From contig MVRC01000015.1 in assembly GCA_002067865.1 (NCBI GenBank), positions 62,001 through 126,000 of the forward strand: 64,000 bases of DNA, given 5' to 3'. Below, one piece after another: positions 8,795 through 17,155 of the stretch. The number at the start of each line of letters is the position of its first letter. The first letter of the stretch is position 1. Source of the stretch: Methanomassiliicoccales archaeon PtaU1.Bin124 (GTDB lineage Archaea > Thermoplasmatota > Thermoplasmata > Methanomassiliicoccales > UBA472). A model generated the notes under the pieces. The model saw only the letters and a list, made by a program, of their open reading frames with translations. It ran no database searches and was not told where the DNA came from. Made by a program: the position numbers and the translations under genes.

Positions 8795-11236
8795 TCAGGT
8801 GGCCATCTGCTCCATCCCCCATCCGTGATCGAGCCCGAACATATGCGAGCCGACCCGGTCGGAATGGGTCTTATTCCCCAACCTCAGAAAGATGCCATAT
8901 GCCAGCTGGAATTGCTCCCGGGCCTTGTTCCTCTGCCCCCTCTCCATCAGCATCGAGCCGTGCCATTCCCTGCCCAGTCCCTGGAAGAACGAACCCAGGC
9001 GGGCGCCGGAGAGATTGAGCGCGCCCTGGCCGAAGGCGATATCGCCATAACTGTCCTGACCCAGGCGGTATTTCAATATCCCGTCCACCAGGTCGACGAA
9101 GCCGTCGGACATGTCCTGCGGGGGATAGGGGAGGGCCCTCCTCCTGCCCATCAATGCCGACATGCCCGTGGATGCCTCGTCCACATGCTCCAGCACCACG
9201 TTCAGCAGGACGCGAAGCGCCTTTGGTAATATCATCGCTTCATCGTTCCCGCTGAGCGAGGCCATCTCCTCGCATTCCTTGGCCATTTCCGAAGCTGCAC
9301 CGAACTCGGTCATGTCAAGGAGCATCATCGCCTGGCAGAATGCGCACCAGGAGCCCACCCGATACTCCCCCAGCATTCTTGCATCGCTCACGCATTCAGA
9401 GTATCGCCGGATGGCACATTCGTAATAACCTTCGGACATGAACAGGTCGCCGAACGCCACGTCCATGCGCAGCTTCATCCCCCTGTCCCTTTCCGGGTCG
9501 ATCAGCTCCTCCAGGTGCATCAGCTGGAAGTACGCCCTCTCCAGGTCGTCCAATCGCATGGCCAGGTCGATGTCCTCCAGCAGACCCCCCGCCAGTAGAT
9601 GCCAGTCCCCCGACGCCTCGAAATGATGGTTGGCCTGGTGGAAGGCCACCACGGCATGCTGCGGGTTCCCCCCGTCCCGGAGCAGCATCCCTTTTTCCAG
9701 CCAGATCCCTCCCAGGACCGTTTCATCGGACGGCGCGAGGGCAAATGCTCCGTCCACCACCTCCATCCTTTCCTTCCTCCCCAGCGCCGAAGGGGAGATG
9801 GCCCTGAGGCACTTCGCCTTCTTCAGAAGCAATCTGGACCTGCTCTGCTGGTCCTGTCCGTTGGCCAGGCATCTATCGTACCAAAGATTGGCCTGAGTGA
9901 ACGAACCCAGCCCCACGTTGCAGTCGCCCAGACGTTCACGGGCCCAGGCCATATCGTCCTTGTTCTCAGGAGCGATCCTCTCCATCATCGCCCCGAGGAA
10001 CTCCCTCTCGGTGTTGTACGCATCGAACGCATGGCACTTGATGACCGCATTTCGAATGTGCTTGATCACCGATGGGTTTTCATTGTCATGGGCCAGATGC
10101 CTTGCTACTGATTCCGGATATCCATCCCCGACCCCCCTGCTTACGAACAAAGTTCCGATGGCCTTATGCATCTCGTTCAGGCGAAGCGGGGATATTCCGT
10201 TCATGATGCCAATTTCGAACGCTGGGTGACGGAAGGCGAACCGCCTCTCGTTGATCAGGAACCCCTCTCCGTTGCCCATGCTTTTGAAGATCTCGATGGC
10301 CTTATCCAGGCGCACGTTCGTCACCTGCGCGATCGAATCAAGGTCGGAGTGAGGGCCCATGACCGCCCTGAACTCCATCAGGCGCTGCCCATCCCGCTCC
10401 AGCCTCTCCAGTCGCCGCTCCGCCAGCTCGACCACCCCCAAAGGGACGTCAAGGATGGAGGTCTTGTCCCGATGCAGGACCCCGTTCCGCTCGATGACGA
10501 CCTTCCTTTCCTTCATCAAGGCGATGGTCTCCAGCGTATGGAACGGTGAGCCTCTTCCCGCCTCCCAGATGTAGGCATGCAGGTCCTTGTCCACCGGCAT
10601 CCCCAGTCTGGCCTCGATGAGGCGGCGGGTCTCCTCCTGGTTCAGCTCTGACAGCCGGAGCTCGCTGCCAAGGCCCTCCTCCCGCATGGCCCCGAGCATA
10701 TGTTCGAAGGGTTCGTTCTTTTCATTACCATTGTCGTCGAATGAAGCGATGATCAAGACTCTGGCCATTCTGAACTCTCTTGCTATGCAATGGAGCGTTT
10801 CCAGACTGGCCTCATCGAACCGGTGCACATCGTTCATCAGTAGGACGACCGGACGGTTATGGACCAAGGACTCCAGGGCCAACGCTAGGTCAGTAGAGTT
10901 GACCCTCCTCCCATCGTGCCATCCATTCATTTCCTTCTTGAAACGCAGCAGATGCTCTTTTGTCGTGGAGAATGTCCGGTCCGTGGAAAGCATCTCATCA
11001 GCAATCTCGATCCACGGATGCATCAGTATACGGTCGGTCAATAGTCCGGTACCGTCGAAGTGGTAACAATCAAGGTTGGTGCACAGCCTGCGTATCTCAT
11101 CCAGAAGGCGGGTCTTACCTACGCCCATGGGCCCGGACAAAAGCACAGTTGCACCATTTCCGATCATAGCCTGGCCTAAGGCTGTTTGAAGTGATTCCAT
11201 CTCTGATTCTCGCCCGATGAGGTTGACAGCGGCCAT
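8795..11236 (-). CDS. STAND-type AAA_16 ATPase with C-terminal TPR repeats (copy 1)
   Basis: An 813-aa protein. GRESEMESL begins the AAA_16/Orc1-like module, with Walker A GPMGVGKT (about 35-42) and Walker B VVLLMNDVHRFDE (about 130). A winged-helix-like segment and then about 450 residues of helical repeats resembling TPRs follow. This is the architecture of MalT/LuxR-like STAND switches, but there is no C-terminal DNA-binding or obvious effector domain. It is tandem with, and similar in plan to, the next gene (75-base gap). Proposed role: ligand sensing with ATP-dependent oligomerisation, signalling to a partner. No ligand is known. Confidence 0.75.
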   Translation of the reverse strand: MAAVNLIGRESEMESLQTALGQAMIGNGATVLLSGPMGVGKTRLLDEIRRLCTNLDCYHFDGTGLLTDRILMHPWIEIADEMLSTDRTFSTTKEHLLRFKKEMNGWHDGRRVNSTDLALALESLVHNRPVVLLMNDVHRFDEASLETLHCIAREFRMARVLIIASFDDNGNEKNEPFEHMLGAMREEGLGSELRLSELNQEETRRLIEARLGMPVDKDLHAYIWEAGRGSPFHTLETIALMKERKVVIERNGVLHRDKTSILDVPLGVVELAERRLERLERDGQRLMEFRAVMGPHSDLDSIAQVTNVRLDKAIEIFKSMGNGEGFLINERRFAFRHPAFEIGIMNGISPLRLNEMHKAIGTLFVSRGVGDGYPESVARHLAHDNENPSVIKHIRNAVIKCHAFDAYNTEREFLGAMMERIAPENKDDMAWARERLGDCNVGLGSFTQANLWYDRCLANGQDQQSRSRLLLKKAKCLRAISPSALGRKERMEVVDGAFALAPSDETVLGGIWLEKGMLLRDGGNPQHAVVAFHQANHHFEASGDWHLLAGGLLEDIDLAMRLDDLERAYFQLMHLEELIDPERDRGMKLRMDVAFGDLFMSEGYYECAIRRYSECVSDARMLGEYRVGSWCAFCQAMMLLDMTEFGAASEMAKECEEMASLSGNDEAMILPKALRVLLNVVLEHVDEASTGMSALMGRRRALPYPPQDMSDGFVDLVDGILKYRLGQDSYGDIAFGQGALNLSGARLGSFFQGLGREWHGSMLMERGQRNKAREQFQLAYGIFLRLGNKTHSDRVGSHMFGLDHGWGMEQMAT

Positions 11237-11310
11237 TTTCTATCAGCGTTGATTCTATTGTCCGGGCCTAGTAATTAATTTAGTCGCTCAGAAATCGGAG
11301 AACGATGGGC

Positions 11311-13785
11311 TTAAAGGGCGTTCAATTCCCTATCTATCCTTTCCAGCTCGTATGGATTGTCGATGTTCTGGTATATGCCTCTGGCTTTCAGGAAATGCTC
11401 CCTGGCCTTTTCCGTTTTACCGATCATAGCCAACCGGGAGGCAAACCATTTCTCACCCAAGGCTCGATGCAGTAGTTCCATGTAACAGTTGGAGAATAGT
11501 TCGATGCCAGCTGAATATTCTTCGATCATCTTCTGACCGTTCCCCCTGTAGAACGACACCTCGCCCCTCACGATATGTGCCATTCCTGCGATGGGTGTGG
11601 TTTCAGAATAACTAGCTAGACCGATTACCGCATCGTCGATGAGCTTCTCCGCATCGGACAACCTTCCACTCCGGGCATAGCAATGGGCTAGGACCACGAA
11701 TGGGACGGCCATCAACGCCTGAGATTGGGTCTTCAATGCCTGGTCCCTGCCCTTCTCTGCGTAGAAAAGGGCTTCTTCCAGCTCGTTAAGATCATCCATC
11801 ATCAAGGCCAGGTAATAATTGGCCCAAGCCGCAGCTCCGTTCTCTCCCAGTTTTTCAGCGATCCTCGATGCGAGATTAAGATTCACATTGGCCTCATCGT
11901 ACACTCCTTGATGTATCAGGGTCTCGCCCAGGACGATCCTTACCTCCAGCTCGTTCCGTGGGTCCTCGTCCTTCAGTATATGGTCCACCGCATCGGAAAG
12001 ATATGCCAGCGCCTCCGATGTCTTGCCTATGGTCAGCAAAAGGTCAGAATAATGGGCGACCTCCATGGCCATCCGCCCCCATGCCTCGATCTCCGAGAAC
12101 TTGTCGATCGATAGCTGAAAGAATTCCGATGCTTGTCCATAGTGACCGAGATGGGTTTCCATTCCAGCCTTGTTGCTCAGGATCTCCGCAATTTCGAAGG
12201 GCTCGATCTCATCGATCTCGAGGGCTTCATTCAACAGCTCCTTGAATATTTCGAAGGAACCATTTTCCATCCTTCCTGGAATGCTGCATTCCGCCTTCTT
12301 CCTCAACCCTCTCGCGCGGACCTTTTCTTTGGGCTGAGAATTCAATAGTCGGTCATAGTAGACGATCGCCTCGGGGTATCTTTCCTGGACCATCAATGCA
12401 TCTGCAGCACCTTCCAACGAGGTGCACATCTGATCCTTTTGTAGATCCGGTGAATCGATCAGGTCTAGTGCTCTCTGATAGAATGGGAGCGCCTCGATCA
12501 TTTCCATTCTGGATGCAAAGTGTGTTCCTGCCCTAACAGAGTAATCTATGCACTCGTGGCTCATTCCAGCAAGAAGAAAATGGTCAGAGAGCCTTGCATA
12601 GTCATCTGGGCCAACCCCCATGGCCACCATGCAGTTCCCTACCTTCCCGTGCATCCTATGCTTTTCTTCTTCGGCGATCTCATCGTACACAACTCTTCTA
12701 AACCTCTCATGGACGAAACCGTATGAACAACCATCAAAATCAACGAACTGAGCCTTCTTTTCCAGTTCTTCAAGCTCTTCGACGATCTGAATCACTGGTC
12801 GTTCCAATGCTTTGGCCAGGAGCGAATAGGTGAATTTTTGGCCTATGACCGCTGCAAGATCGAGCAAGTCCCTCGATCCTCGATCGAGCTCCGTCAATCG
12901 GTTCGAAACCAATTCATAGATGGTCTTCGGAATGATCATGGCCAGAGATGTTTTTGCTTCCCACCGTCCACCCTCGGTCGGAACGATCTGTTCCGTTCTG
13001 GTAAGCCATTTAATCGATTCAATGATGAACAAAGGGTTTCCCTCCCCAAGCTCAACGAGCGGGTCCATAATATCCGCCCCGACCTGTCCCGGCAGTATCC
13101 CGGCCACAATCTCTCTGGTGACCAGATCCGGAAGCTGAGCCATCTTGATCTCCGTCACGGTATTATCGCCGAGAAGTGAACTGGCACATTCATTGAACGA
13201 AGTGTTGCCTTCAACCTGATCTGGCCTACCGGTATCTTCAGGTCTATAGGTACCTATCATGAGCGCTCTCGTACCCGCAATATTCCTTGCAATAAAGTGG
13301 AATAGATGAATAGAACCAGAGTCTGCCATATGCAGGTCCTCAACAAGGATGATGACCGGCCTTTTACTCGCCAGATATGAGATGTGGTCATAGAACCGGA
13401 ATAAGGTTGCTTCGAGAGCATGTGAGGGTTCATCGGCCAGACCGAAAATGTATTCGATGATATCATCCGTCCTCCTGTTCGCCTGGGCCGCACCACCGAA
13501 AAGGAACACGTCAGTATTGTTCTGGATCATTCTTCTGAAAGGGCCGAACGGGCTCATCAATGATCTATCACAGGCCCCCTGCAGAACGATTGGATTTATC
13601 GCCGAGATCATGCGCAGGAATTCGTTACACAATCTAGTTTTTCCGATCCCTGCCTCTCCTGATATCAGTATGGTATTGCCCTTCGACGTTAACGCCGAAG
13701 AAAAATGGTCCATAATGATCTGAACCTCGTTTTCGCGACCTATCATGGGAGATTTATTATTAATATTGAATATATTTTTCTCCAT
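11311..13785 (-). CDS. STAND-type AAA_16 ATPase with C-terminal TPR repeats (copy 2)
   Basis: An 824-aa protein from the ATG at 13785. The in-frame TTG at 13806 overlaps the only good ribosome site, so I prefer the ATG. MIGRENEVQII starts the ATPase, with Walker A GEAGIGKT and Walker B VIILVEDLHMAD. TPR-like helices run from about residue 430 to the end. It has the same layout as the previous gene but is clearly diverged. Its promoter faces, across about 143 AT-rich bases, the gene pair encoding an unknown protein and a papain-like protease, which suggests a functional unit. Confidence 0.75.
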   Translation of the reverse strand: MEKNIFNINNKSPMIGRENEVQIIMDHFSSALTSKGNTILISGEAGIGKTRLCNEFLRMISAINPIVLQGACDRSLMSPFGPFRRMIQNNTDVFLFGGAAQANRRTDDIIEYIFGLADEPSHALEATLFRFYDHISYLASKRPVIILVEDLHMADSGSIHLFHFIARNIAGTRALMIGTYRPEDTGRPDQVEGNTSFNECASSLLGDNTVTEIKMAQLPDLVTREIVAGILPGQVGADIMDPLVELGEGNPLFIIESIKWLTRTEQIVPTEGGRWEAKTSLAMIIPKTIYELVSNRLTELDRGSRDLLDLAAVIGQKFTYSLLAKALERPVIQIVEELEELEKKAQFVDFDGCSYGFVHERFRRVVYDEIAEEEKHRMHGKVGNCMVAMGVGPDDYARLSDHFLLAGMSHECIDYSVRAGTHFASRMEMIEALPFYQRALDLIDSPDLQKDQMCTSLEGAADALMVQERYPEAIVYYDRLLNSQPKEKVRARGLRKKAECSIPGRMENGSFEIFKELLNEALEIDEIEPFEIAEILSNKAGMETHLGHYGQASEFFQLSIDKFSEIEAWGRMAMEVAHYSDLLLTIGKTSEALAYLSDAVDHILKDEDPRNELEVRIVLGETLIHQGVYDEANVNLNLASRIAEKLGENGAAAWANYYLALMMDDLNELEEALFYAEKGRDQALKTQSQALMAVPFVVLAHCYARSGRLSDAEKLIDDAVIGLASYSETTPIAGMAHIVRGEVSFYRGNGQKMIEEYSAGIELFSNCYMELLHRALGEKWFASRLAMIGKTEKAREHFLKARGIYQNIDNPYELERIDRELNAL

Positions 13786-13914
13786 CAAGATAGTTCGACC
13801 CTCCAATAATTATATAAGAAAATCATGAATATAAATAATCGACGGGCGCTCGCTATTCATTAAATATTTCAATAATTAATCATAACAATATATTATCCTA
13901 AATTTCTTAAAATT

Positions 13915-13922
13915 GGGGGAGG
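13915..13922 (+). promoter_or_regulatory. Strong Shine-Dalgarno site in AT-rich divergent control region
   Basis: GGGGGAGG lies six bases before the ATG at 13929, a near-ideal ribosome site. It ends an AT-rich 13786-13914 stretch with several TATA-like tracts that must hold promoters for both the STAND ATPase (left) and the unknown/protease pair (right). Its base composition is clearly lower in GC than the flanking core genes. Confidence 0.6.
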
Positions 13923-13928
13923 AAAAAA

Positions 13929-14495
13929 ATGACAAGTGTAAGTTTGATTGAACTCAAGCAAGTATACTATATGAGCGAAAAGGGGGCTCAGATGATAGTG
14001 GATGCAGGGATAAACAAGGCTGAACTGTTGGTCAAAGAAACGACCTCTAAATGCATCACTTCTGCAGACGTGCAATTTCTTGGCTCCCTCTCAGCCGCCG
14101 ACCGCCAATTGTTCATTAATTCTATCATCTTTGCCCAGACGCACCTGCGCAGGAGATGGCCTGTGTCGAATTTGACCGCCTCGGTGGGCATCTACCTTCA
14201 AAAGAAGAGGGATCTTGTGGACAAGATCATGGGATTGCCCCTTTGCATCCAACGGAACATTGCCGAGATTATCGCATTTTCCAAGATCACATGGCCTAAC
14301 TTAACCTGCCCGCACGATCACATCCTCAGAGTGGAAGCTATCGAGGTCTTTGACAGGGTTGCATCCAGCCACATGATGGGGCCAGGCCAGGCGGAGTGCG
14401 TTTATTGTGCGATCTTGAAAATAATGGCATACCGTCAGGGAGCTGATCCGAACTATCCGCCCATCGGTATCCCGAACAGGACACCTCCCAACTGA
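13929..14495 (+). CDS. Unknown 188-aa protein encoded before the papain-like protease
   Basis: A soluble, helical-looking protein with no signal peptide. A run of conserved-looking residues near the end includes CPHDHIL, HMMGPGQAECVYC and a Pro-rich terminus (NYPPIGIPNRTPPN). The His/Cys set (C-x-HDH ... C-x2-C) could bind metal. I do not recognise a family. The gene sits 14 bases before the protease gene on the same strand and shares its promoter, so it may be an inhibitor, substrate or adaptor for the protease. That is inference only. Confidence 0.55.
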   Translation: MTSVSLIELKQVYYMSEKGAQMIVDAGINKAELLVKETTSKCITSADVQFLGSLSAADRQLFINSIIFAQTHLRRRWPVSNLTASVGIYLQKKRDLVDKIMGLPLCIQRNIAEIIAFSKITWPNLTCPHDHILRVEAIEVFDRVASSHMMGPGQAECVYCAILKIMAYRQGADPNYPPIGIPNRTPPN

Positions 14496-14509
14496 AGAGA
14501 TGATATGTT

Positions 14510-15565
14510 ATGGGTGAGCGGGACATCGATAGGATCAGGCGAAAGGTAGAGGCACAAAAATTGGGTTGGAAGGTCAGACCATCACCTTTCTCTAACCTTT
14601 CGAAGGAGGAGATCAGACGCAGGTATGGTAGCCCTCTTTCAGAGAGCATGAGGTTGCTCTATCTGGATTTCCATCAGCGTACTCAGGCATATATCCAGAC
14701 AGTAATGCCTTCGACTCCAATATTCACTGATCGAGACTGGAGAGACGTGGAAGGTAAGTCATATGTCACTCCATCAAAAAAAATGGGGGATATCGGGGCA
14801 TGTACCGCCTTCGCCCTTGCCGCCACATTGGAATCCAATCTAGCAATTAGAAAAAGGCAATCGGTCGACGACCTGACCCAGGACCTGTCGGAAACAGATC
14901 TATATTTTTGTCCCAGTAATCCCAATTGCGATCCAGATCAAGGTATGTTCATCGAAGATGCGTTTAGAAAAGTGAATGAACGAGGCATCTCCATGGAACA
15001 AATGGCTCGACCCTGGCCCACGGACCCACAGAATATCAAATGTATGGATCCTAGCAGTTGCACTTCCTGCGGAAATGATTCGAATAGGGCAACTTGTGAA
15101 AGGATCGTAGCATGGACGACGATTGATGACATCGGCAAGGCCAAAGAATGGATCTATAGGTGGGGGCCAGTAATCGCGGAGATGGTCGTCTTGACCGATT
15201 TTGTATACTACGATCCTACCGGTGGTCCCTACATTCCTACTGCTGGTGAGGATTTCGTTTGTCTCCATACCTTAAGCGTCATCGGGTTCGTGAACACACC
15301 GAATGAGCCGGCATATAGCGGTTATTGGATATGCAAGGACACTAAAGATGTCTTTATCGAAGGAATCGTGAAAATTGCATATGGTCAATGTGGGATGCTA
15401 TCGAAATACGTTCATCCGGTGGACGGAACGGAATTTGTCTTTCCCTTCTATGGCCTAGGACATCGTTTCAAGTTCCCGCAAGATAACCCGATGGCCCAAT
15501 GGGAATTTCCCCATCGTAGATGGCCGGAGAATTGGGATGAGCTATTGATGCAACCGAATAAGTGA
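14510..15565 (+). CDS. Cytoplasmic papain-like (C1-type) cysteine protease
   Basis: A 351-aa protein. VTPSKKMGDIGACTAFALAA (81-105) aligns with the papain active-site segment, placing the nucleophile at Cys98. LSETDLYFC and DQGMFIEDAF follow the family order. His253 in CLHTLSVIGF fits the catalytic His. GYWICKDT corresponds to YWIVKNSW, so the usual Asn is Asp277. KIAYGQCGM matches the C-terminal strand. There is no signal peptide or propeptide-like export signal, which is unusual for this family and suggests intracellular action. It pairs with the preceding unknown gene and lies opposite two STAND ATPases. Confidence 0.75.
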   Translation: MGERDIDRIRRKVEAQKLGWKVRPSPFSNLSKEEIRRRYGSPLSESMRLLYLDFHQRTQAYIQTVMPSTPIFTDRDWRDVEGKSYVTPSKKMGDIGACTAFALAATLESNLAIRKRQSVDDLTQDLSETDLYFCPSNPNCDPDQGMFIEDAFRKVNERGISMEQMARPWPTDPQNIKCMDPSSCTSCGNDSNRATCERIVAWTTIDDIGKAKEWIYRWGPVIAEMVVLTDFVYYDPTGGPYIPTAGEDFVCLHTLSVIGFVNTPNEPAYSGYWICKDTKDVFIEGIVKIAYGQCGMLSKYVHPVDGTEFVFPFYGLGHRFKFPQDNPMAQWEFPHRRWPENWDELLMQPNK

Positions 15566-15572
15566 TAGAAGT

Positions 15573-15648
15573 TGGTGGGTCTGTCCGGATTTGAACCGGA
15601 GTCACTAGCACCCCAAGCTAGAAGGATACCAAGCTACCCCACAGACCC
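15573..15648 (-). tRNA. tRNA-Pro (GGG anticodon), CCA encoded
   Basis: The minus strand folds as a complete cloverleaf: acceptor GGGTCTG/CAGACCC, anticodon stem CTAGC/GCTAG with loop TTGGGGT (anticodon GGG), T-arm with GGTTCAAATCC. Discriminator A, then CCA is encoded. No intron. It marks the right border of the STAND/protease block. Confidence 0.95.
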
Positions 15649-15675
15649 GATGATAAAGGGGTTAAGAAAAGGGGT

Positions 15676-15867
15676 TTAACCGAGAGGAATCAGTTCCTCA
15701 AGCAGGTCCGAGTGCGAGATGATCATGCGCCTGCAGCAATAGCGCTTCAGGCCCAGGTCGTCCAGCACTTCTTTCGGGTCCTCTCCCATCTGTACCCTCT
15801 TGACGAAGGTCTGATAGGAGCTCCCGACCACCTTGCCGCACGAGAAACATCTCACTGGTATTATCAT
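15676..15867 (-). CDS. rpoN: DNA-directed RNA polymerase subunit N (Rpo10)
   Basis: A 63-aa protein with the invariant start [13 protein letters not shown] and the second zinc half YCCRRM, giving the CxxC...CC zinc site of RpoN/RPB10. It is a small structural subunit that helps assemble the Rpo3/Rpo11 platform. It is last in the L18e-L13-S9-RpoN operon, six bases after S9, an order conserved across many archaea. Length and motif are standard. Confidence 0.97.
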   Translation of the reverse strand: MIIPVRCFSCGKVVGSSYQTFVKRVQMGEDPKEVLDDLGLKRYCCRRMIISHSDLLEELIPLG

Positions 15868-15873
15868 TCCTGC

Positions 15874-16275
15874 TCACCTGTAGGACTTCTGCCTCTTCTT
15901 CCTGGCACCACGGCCCAGCGGCTTCTTCGGCAGCTTCCTCCTGACATCGGAGATAAGCATGGACCGATCGTACTGCTTCAGGGCCTTTTCCAGGGTCTCA
16001 TCGCCGTAATACTCGACGATGGCCTTAGCGATTGCGGTACGGGAGGCGTCAGCCTGGCCCATCACGCCGCCGCCGGAGACCTCGACGTCGATGTCGACCT
16101 TGGCGGCCTTCTCGGGCACCATGGTCAACGGCTCCATGATCTTCAGCTTGGCCAGCTCAGGCACCCATGCCTCCACCGGGATGGAGTTGATGCGCACCTT
16201 GCCGGTGCCTTCCTTGACCACGGCCCGGGCGACCGCAGTCTTCCTCTTGCCGCTAGTGTTGATGACATTTGCCAT
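15874..16275 (-). CDS. rps9: 30S ribosomal protein S9 (uS9)
   Basis: A 133-aa protein. It starts with NTSGKRKTAVARAVV, contains GGGVMGQADASRTAIAKA (the conserved glycine motif), and ends in the basic tail KKRQKSYR that reaches the P-site tRNA in the small subunit. Full length for an archaeal S9. It is four bases downstream of L13 and six upstream of rpoN. Confidence 0.97.
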   Translation of the reverse strand: MANVINTSGKRKTAVARAVVKEGTGKVRINSIPVEAWVPELAKLKIMEPLTMVPEKAAKVDIDVEVSGGGVMGQADASRTAIAKAIVEYYGDETLEKALKQYDRSMLISDVRRKLPKKPLGRGARKKRQKSYR

Positions 16276-16279
16276 GATC

Positions 16280-16696
16280 TCACTTCACCTTCGAACCTAG
16301 GAAGTTGGCGATCTCGCCGACGGTCACATACTTGCTGGTGGTGATCCTGGACGCGGCCTCGACCTTGACCTTCTCAGCGGCAGCGAACTCTTCCGGGACA
16401 CCCACGTACACCTTCAGGCGGTGGTAGGCATCGCGGCCGTTCGGGCGGTCATAGGGCAGCATGCCCCTGACGATGCGCTTCAGGATAAGATCGGCGCGCC
16501 TCGGGAAGAACGGACCGGAGTGTGCATAACCGCGGTCCCTCTTGGCCTTGAACTTCTCGAACACGTTGTCGCGGTCACCGGTGATGATGGCGCGCTCCGC
16601 GTTCACGATAACGATGGTCTCGCCCTGCTTCAGCTTGTGAGCGATCTCGGTGGCCATGCGGCCAGCGACCTGCTTCTCTGCGTCGTACACGATCAT
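16280..16696 (-). CDS. rpl13: 50S ribosomal protein L13 (uL13)
   Basis: Starting at the ATG at 16696, the 138-aa product begins MIVYDAEKQVAGRMA, as expected for archaeal L13, and contains RRADLILKRIVRGMLPYDRPNGR. A GAGGTGA ribosome site sits just before this ATG and overlaps the L18e stop. The in-frame GTG at 16705 is the longer alternative. Assembly protein of the large subunit, in the conserved ribosomal operon. Confidence 0.96.
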   Translation of the reverse strand: MIVYDAEKQVAGRMATEIAHKLKQGETIVIVNAERAIITGDRDNVFEKFKAKRDRGYAHSGPFFPRRADLILKRIVRGMLPYDRPNGRDAYHRLKVYVGVPEEFAAAEKVKVEAASRITTSKYVTVGEIANFLGSKVK

Positions 16697-16701
16697 CTCA
16701 T

Positions 16702-17061
16702 TCACCTCATGATCTTGACGCCGGCGCCATTGGGCTTCATCTTGATCAGTTCAGGAATGGTGACGCCCTTGCCGCCCGCCGCCGCGATGGCCTTCATCGC
16801 GGACTCGGAGAAATCGTAAGCAGCGACAGTGATCTTCTTGCTGATGCTGCCAGCTCCCAGCACCTTACCGGCAACGACGATGACATCGCCGTCGGTGGTG
16901 AATCGCTCCAGTTTGCTCAGGTTGACCTCAGCCCAGTTTCCCTTGGGCCTCTCCAGTCTCAGAGCAATGTCTCGCCAGATCTCCACACCGTTCTCCCTGC
17001 TGGACCTCTTCAGGTCATCGATCAGGGATACCAGGTTAGGATCAGTCTTCTTTGGTGTCAT
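16702..17061 (-). CDS. rpl18e: 50S ribosomal protein L18e (eL18)
   Basis: A 119-aa protein, first gene of the operon. Motifs include NLVSLIDDLKRSSRENGVEIWRDIA near the start, the VNLSKLERFTTDGDVIVVAGKVLGAG core, and GVTIPELIK. Length is normal for archaeal L18e (an L15-fold protein). The upstream 94 bases to the helicase stop hold the operon promoter (TATA-like element around 17096). Confidence 0.96.
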   Translation of the reverse strand: MTPKKTDPNLVSLIDDLKRSSRENGVEIWRDIALRLERPKGNWAEVNLSKLERFTTDGDVIVVAGKVLGAGSISKKITVAAYDFSESAMKAIAAAGGKGVTIPELIKMKPNGAGVKIMR

Positions 17062-17155
17062 TTTCTGACTCTCCCGACATTGGTAACCGGCACATATAGA
17101 GAGGTCTTTAATATACCTTTGCCAAGAGAACGGTCGGACGGCATCGTGGCCAGCA

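Noticed and set aside
15573-15648. tRNA-Pro as an integration site for the STAND/protease block
   Set aside because: No integrase gene, and I could not find a partial duplicate of the tRNA 3' end on the far side of the block. Acquisition remains possible but not by a visible tRNA integration.
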